A stretch of 64,000 nt of DNA from Cavia porcellus (taxonomy: Eukaryota; Chordata; Mammalia; Rodentia; Caviidae), in assembly GCF_034190915.1 (NCBI RefSeq), contig NW_026947489.1, positions 61,690,001-61,754,000 on the forward strand, in the 5' to 3' direction. Numbering within the stretch: the stretch's first letter is position 1; the number at the start of each line of letters is the position of its first letter. Made by a program: the position numbers and the translations under genes. Of the stretch, positions 59,400-64,000 are shown piece after piece. A model generated the notes under the pieces. It ran no database searches. It had not been told where the DNA came from and saw nothing but the letters and a program-made list of their open reading frames with translations.

Positions 59400-59610
59400 C
59401 ACTCACCATACAGAAATAATGATAACACTCATTTTTAGCAATCAATAAGAGCTCAATTAGCATTTCAGAGCTGTGAGCTGGGCGGTTTGATTTAAGAGGA
59501 GTTGTGCAATTTTATTCCCTATGGCTTCTGTTATGAAGTAATCAGTGCGAGAGCATCGAAGATAATAAATTCAGAAGGTGTCTCTGACTATCTATGCTAG
59601 AGTCAGATTT
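59400..59610. promoter_or_regulatory. Candidate conserved non-coding element
   Basis: An AT-rich block of about 200 bp lies in unique sequence beyond the L1 cluster. It has homeodomain- and GATA-like words: TAGCAATCAATAAGAG, CTCAATTAGCATTTC, AATGATAACACTC, GAAGTAATCAGTGCGAG, GAAGATAATAAATTC. CpGs persist (GCGAGAGCATCGAAG, GGGCGG). It is not a recognised repeat and has no reading frame of note. Function is inferred from texture. Confidence 0.3.
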
Positions 59611-62548
59611 CTGATGACACATACATAGAAAAACATGATTTGTAAATAATTCATTGGAAATTGGATGTACCTTGAAAGACGATCAGCAGATCAAACTTAA
59701 ATTCCCTACTGAAATATTTCATCACCTGAGCAGAGGGGGGCTTGGGAATGCTGCCCAAATCCCCAGCTGGTCCCAGACCTCACAGCAGCGTGATGGCTCC
59801 CACACAGGCTTCTTGCACTTTATCTTGGCCCTGCTCATTAGGAGATGACTCAGTTTTCTCCTTGTTCCAACACTGGACAGAGAAAATAATGACTTCTGGG
59901 TTTTCATACGTATTTTTTTTAAACAGTGAAGAAGCATCTATCTTAACACAGAAGAAAAACTGCCTATGACAGAAATGCCACCCATGGCTCAGCTTCCAGA
60001 TGACCTGTGACCAATGTTTTTAGCAGACAACTGACTGGACAGCCTCCGGCTTTGTTAGCTCACCCCCAGCCACATCAAGAGGGGCAGTGGAGGTTACTGA
60101 GAATTACTCTCCGGGCAGTGGCATGAGGTGGCCCTGTCACAGCACAGTCAGTCATGGCATGGGTCACTCTGCCTAGGAGGAGTCCTACAGACCACGTGAT
60201 CAAATTTAGGGCAAGGTACAAGCCACTGCTGATGGGTACTGGCTGTGCCCTGAACCAGTGCCCTCCCAGCACTGGTTCTTGGCAGAAAAGCAGGTGGGAA
60301 CCCAGGCCAAAGGGAAGGACCTGAGCCAGCAGAGGTTCCATAGACGCCCACTGTGGACGCTCTCAGGCCCCTTAAGGCACAGGTGTCCAGAGCAGAGCCA
60401 GTACAATCATCCTGCATCGGAAGTGTTTTACTTCTAAGGCCTGGGTCTTAATGCCTGTGGGTTCCTGCCTGTCTGGTTGCTAAGAGCAACAAACAGGCAA
60501 ATGTGAAGACTCATCAAATATCACTCCAGCAACTCAGGCCACAGCATGTCTTGGGGGCGAATTCTAGTGGAGATCTAATGTTTTCACTGTGGCTGGAGGG
60601 CTAACTTAATAACAACTAAGCTGAAGGAGAAGCATGAACAAGGTCCAAAACTGAGCCATAGGAAGTCACTACAGTGAGACCTCAGGTCAGCAGTGGCCAC
60701 AAGAGAGGAGTCAGTTCCCAGTCTCATCCCCTTGCTTCAGTGCTGTAGTCGATGCAGGTGTAGACATCATCATTATGCTGCAGGAAAGACATGAAGCCTT
60801 CACAGAAAACTCTAGGTGCTTCTTCTTGTTGGACCTTGTGCTGAGTCTCTGGCGCTTCCCATCCTCTCCTCCTTTCCCTTGCTTTTTCTACCCCTGGGTC
60901 ATGTTCTGATGATTCACTTCACTCTCTGGGGCAGGATGTGAGGTCTCAGGCAGCCTGGGTGGCTGTGCCAGGGCGCGGTGATCACGGGACACAGATGAGG
61001 GAGGAAGTCAGGAAAGCACAGGGAAAAGATGGTCTCCACCTTGCTGTGAACAGCGGAGGCTGGCCCCATGTGGCAGAGCAACCACATTTGCTCTGGGAGC
61101 CTGGAGCCCTCACACTCCTCAGAGAACTGCAGAGCTCCACAGGCATCCAGACTCTTGAGCTGACTTTCACCTTATTTTTGAAAGATAGTTGTGTTAGCAG
61201 TAATGATATCAATGCTACCATTGACAGTACACTGCACAAACAGCTCTATGTGGGTTTTCTTGCGTGGTCCCCATAGCCAGTTTGTGACCAGAGATGGAAG
61301 AGCAGCTGGGAAACTTCTCCAAGGCCAAGATTCATGGAAGGAAGTGGGGAGGAGGGCCCGAGCTGCTCCAGCATCACAGGTATCTCTCCCTTCACCGATT
61401 CCCGAGGAAAAGGGACCTTTTGAAATCAATTTTATCCCAGAACATGTTGCCAGGTGTCTAGCATTTCAAGAGCACACACAATCAGTAAAAGAATAAAAGC
61501 TCAAAGTTCCACATGCTTAAATCAACAGTAACCAGACTAGGCCAATACACGCACACAGACAGCTTCTCCAGGTCGCCAAAGGCTTAGTATGGAATTTCCG
61601 CTCAGCACTGTCTGCGAGGAGGGCAGCTTACTGGCATGCTAGATGTCCCTGCATCATCTGCTTCGCACCTCAGAGCTCCACAGCTCTGTCACCTGCTGTC
61701 TGAGTGCTGAAGACGCCACTCTGGGCCACCGGGAGTGACTCTATTAGAGACTTAGGCCGACACAGACATGACAGAGGCCCTGGAGTGGCCCCCAGGCTTG
61801 GGCCTCTGCATGCTCCTGGGGCAGTGCTGGGACTCTCCCTGGTGGCCATGCCCAGGCTGCTACAAAAGCACACTGTGACAACACTCAATAGTGGGTGGTG
61901 GAGGGACAAGGAGGGGTGGGGCAGGAGCTCCTTCTGCTCTGCCCTGTTCCGGGATCCTACATGGGCTCTGCAGGCCTCATTCAAGAGAGGTCTTTCAAGG
62001 TGCTTGACTTTCAGTGCAGAGTTTGTCCTCTGCTTATCTCAGACACCTGTGTTGCCTCTGGTGCCCAGGCCCCAGTAGTCTCAGCAGGCAGAGTCCCCTG
62101 CAGTCCTGGCCACCTATCCAGGCTTCTCTTTCTTGGAATGAGGGACTCAACTGATGAGTTGATACAGCATCAAGACTAAGACCCCAGGCACCAACCTCTA
62201 ACTGCAGTGATGCCAGGGACCCACAGTACCCATCCATGTTGATGCCCACTGCCACCTTGGACCCTTTTCTACAGGACTCTGGTGTCCTGCCTGTGCTCAC
62301 AGCAGGCTGCCTGAGTGGCGCTTGTACAAAAGGATTGTTCCTGAGGCCCCTGCCCAAGGCTGCTGGGACACTACTGTGGCACAGAAGCCTCAGCACCAAG
62401 GAGCATGTACAGCCCTCACCCGGGCACAGCCCCTCCCTGCATTGCCCCCCATCTGGGACCCAGGAGAGCAGGTAAAAGCAGCACAGTCATGAACCACCTG
62501 GACACCCCAGTCTGAGAGGAGCGAAGGCCACAGCAGGTGTAGGCTTAC

Positions 62549-62711
62549 CTTGGCTGGTGGCTTTTCATGCTCCCTCCTGTGGTGCGCACTCGTGCCTGTG
62601 GCATGGGACAGAGCCTCCAAGTAGAGCAAGTAGTGCTGTAGGGCCTTGGCCAGGGCCACATCGTCCTCCAAGCTGTACTGCCTTTCAGCGCCCACATTCT
62701 GCTGCGAGGTC
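62549..62711 (-). CDS. PTPRN2: PTPRN2 coding exon A (luminal pro-region)
   Basis: This 163-bp exon opens after a pyrimidine-rich acceptor (CTTTGCTTCTCAG) and closes at AAG followed by the donor GTAAGCC. The first base completes a codon begun in the upstream exon beyond the window, then 54 whole codons follow, ending in phase 0. The peptide contains VGAERQYS, a helical stretch ALAKALQHYLLYLEALSHA and ends PPAK. Human PTPRN2 has at the same place VGSERRYS, ALANALRRHLPFLEALSQA and PPAE. The segment sits between the RESP18-like domain and the variable linker of the granule lumen. Basic residues are plentiful near the end (HHRREHEK), so a pro-protein convertase cut here is conceivable but untested. 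The match is unambiguous despite many substitutions, as expected for this fast-evolving part of the protein. Confidence 0.92.
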
Positions 62712-64000
62712 CTGAGAAGCAAAGCAAACCACGAATCAGCTGTGCATGTAGTCTGTGGATGAGCTGTGGTACGTGGACAGAAGTGTGGGATGAGCACTGC
62801 ACAGCTCTGCAGCTCACCCAGGAATGTAGCCGTGAGGTCCACCTACACCCGGTCCACACTCCATCTCTCCCTGACAGCAGGTTGATTTCTCAGGAAACTT
62901 AGGCCTCCTGGGGAACTGACAAATGACCCAAAAGAGCATTCCCCCAGTGGGAGAGGCAGAGGGTGAGGCTCCACAGTGAAGGAGGGAGGCAGGGCTGAGT
63001 GTGGGCACCACCGCCATGGGCTCTGAAGTCAGGAGGGAACAGGCACCTGCAGAAGCTAGAAACGGCCAGTCACTCATCCTCATGGGCTTGCAGAAGACTC
63101 GTGTCTGAGCCTAGAGAAGGCTGATGCTTGGCAGCCAGTTTTCATTGTTCTGCATCTGTGTGTCGTGTTAGTTGTGCAGGACAGGAAACCAACATGGTAG
63201 CCTGTGCCCCTAGGTCCTGACCACTGCTTTGTTGAAGCATGCCAATGCCTCCTACCTGCACACACACTAGGCAGAGAAGTCTGAGCCCAGGATGCCCGGT
63301 TGGGTGCACCTGTGGATGTGATGGGCAGGGCTAACTCTGGGTCAGAGTTAGAGGCATGGAGGTAAAACTGAGGCCACCTCCACAACAAGCCATCAAGGCC
63401 CACACCACCAGGCCCCTGGGGCCAGGGAGCAGTGCCTTGTGCCCAAACATGAGTGTTGGTACTGTGCCCACGCTGTCCTATGGATTACTTGTGCTTAACA
63501 AATGCTTCAGGGTTTCAGGTGAATGTGCTTCATCATAACTCCCCAGGTAAAGTAACGGGAATTCAGGTGGAACGTCTGGTCCTCAGGAATGAGCCAGCAA
63601 AGGAGTGTGGTATCTTGATGTGTTAAAATGGTCACCACCACTAGCCAGCAAAAAAATACAAGCAAAATCACAATCAGATCTCAAACAGTGGAATGGCTGT
63701 TACAAAAAAAAAGACAAGCAATGTCCAGTACTGGTAGGATGTTGGAGACCCTGAACTCTGTGTTAACACTGGAGGGAATGTTAGTGAATACAGTCACTGT
63801 GGAGAAGCGTGGAGACTCCTCCAAAACTTGAGTATACTTCTATTATATGCTCAGTTGCCCCACTTCTGGGTGTATATCCTCAGGAGATCCAATCAGCATA
63901 GTAGAGGGACACCTGCACGCCCACATTTATTACAGCACTGCTCGTGAGAGATGAGATGTGGAGTCAACCTAAGTTCCCATCAACAGGTGAGTGGAGAAAG
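62712..64000 (-). other. PTPRN2: Intron upstream of exon A (partial)
   Basis: This is non-coding sequence upstream of exon A. Bases 62712-63610 look unique, with no repeat recognised. The rest is a plus-strand L1 3' piece that runs off the window edge. Confidence 0.8.
63612..64000 (+). mobile_element. L1 3' fragment, sense, cut by window end
   Basis: AGTGGAATGGCTGTTACAAA, CAGTCACTGTGGAGAAGCGT, CCCCACTTCTGGGTGTATAT, CATTTATTACAGCACTGCTC and AAGTTCCCATCAACAGGTGA follow the sense L1 3' order, well preserved in order but without a frame. Confidence 0.85.

Larger units (their letters stand above)
50203..62548 (-). other. PTPRN2: Intron between exons A and B
   Basis: About 12.3 kb. It holds antisense L1 fragments (50540-51110 and 55765-58440), a B1-plus-ID composite (54629-54834), a CT run and a long pyrimidine tract, a B1-like monomer, a duplicated GC-rich segment, a CAC/CAT-rich stretch near 53 kb, and two blocks that look like conserved non-coding DNA (52070-52285, 59400-59610). 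In 51110-52070, 53160-54620, 54840-55760 and 59610-62548 I see nothing beyond unique sequence. Confidence 0.8.
1..64000 (-). other. PTPRN2: PTPRN2 gene, internal part (seven coding exons and introns)
   Basis: The window lies entirely within one minus-strand gene. Seven exons translate to segments matching the luminal region of human PTPRN2 in the correct order, with compatible splice phases and no internal stop. PTPRN2 (phogrin, IA-2beta) is a type I membrane protein of dense-core secretory vesicles in neuroendocrine cells and neurons. Its cytoplasmic tyrosine-phosphatase-like domain has little or no classical catalytic activity, and it is a known autoantigen in type 1 diabetes. The human locus is very large with long introns, which fits seven exons in 64 kb here. 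The exons before 62711 (signal peptide, start of the RESP18-like region) and after 14732 (rest of the ectodomain, membrane helix, phosphatase-like domain) are outside the window. Family role is established knowledge; the identification is from sequence read by eye. Confidence 0.93.

Noticed and set aside
1..64000. The miR-153-2 hairpin known from a PTPRN2 intron
   Set aside because: No match to the mature miRNA or its complement was found. In human it lies in a later intron near the 3' end of the gene, outside this window.

Overview
This window is mammalian, almost certainly rodent, genomic DNA. It carries a middle portion of one gene on the minus strand: PTPRN2 (phogrin, IA-2beta), a single-pass transmembrane pseudophosphatase of dense-core secretory granules. 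Seven consecutive coding exons can be placed. In transcription order they are 62711-62549, 50202-49842, 34504-34295, 33243-33203, 31244-30865, 23894-23808 and 14811-14732. All have AG/GT splice boundaries, all splice phases join without a frameshift (0/1/1/0/2/2/1 at the successive 3' ends), and the joined reading frame has no stop. Together they encode about 440 residues of the luminal half of the protein: the end of the N-terminal pro-region, the variable linker, the acidic and dibasic processing region, and the start of the membrane-proximal mature ectodomain. The signal peptide and first exons lie beyond base 64000. The transmembrane segment and the cytoplasmic phosphatase-like domains lie before base 1. 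No second protein-coding gene was recognised.

About 98% of the window is intron. Region by region (minus-strand gene, so upstream is to the right): 62712-64000 is the upstream intron with a plus-strand L1 3' piece. 50203-62548 holds a cluster of antisense L1 fragments, SINEs, a 200-bp pyrimidine tract and a duplicated GC-rich segment of about 165 bp. 34505-49841 holds LTR fragments, a CAC/CAT tract and an L1 with two elements nested in it. 23895-30864 holds a 16-copy minisatellite and SINEs. 14812-23807 holds a strong candidate conserved regulatory element near 22.5 kb. 1-14731 is mostly unique sequence with another candidate regulatory block at 12.7-13.2 kb.

The rodent assignment rests on the short interspersed repeats. 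There are B1-like 7SL-derived monomers, short ID-like tRNA-derived elements, and B1-plus-ID composite elements (54629-54834, and 30318-30530 inverted). That combination fits beaver- or squirrel-related rodents better than mouse or rat, and I favour the beaver/kangaroo-rat group with low confidence. I found no new gene system. The most unusual features are the divergent 41-nt exon of the gene, the recent local duplication interrupting an old L1, and a hAT-like DNA transposon relic inside another L1. Human PTPRN2 was compared from memory; no alignment was run.
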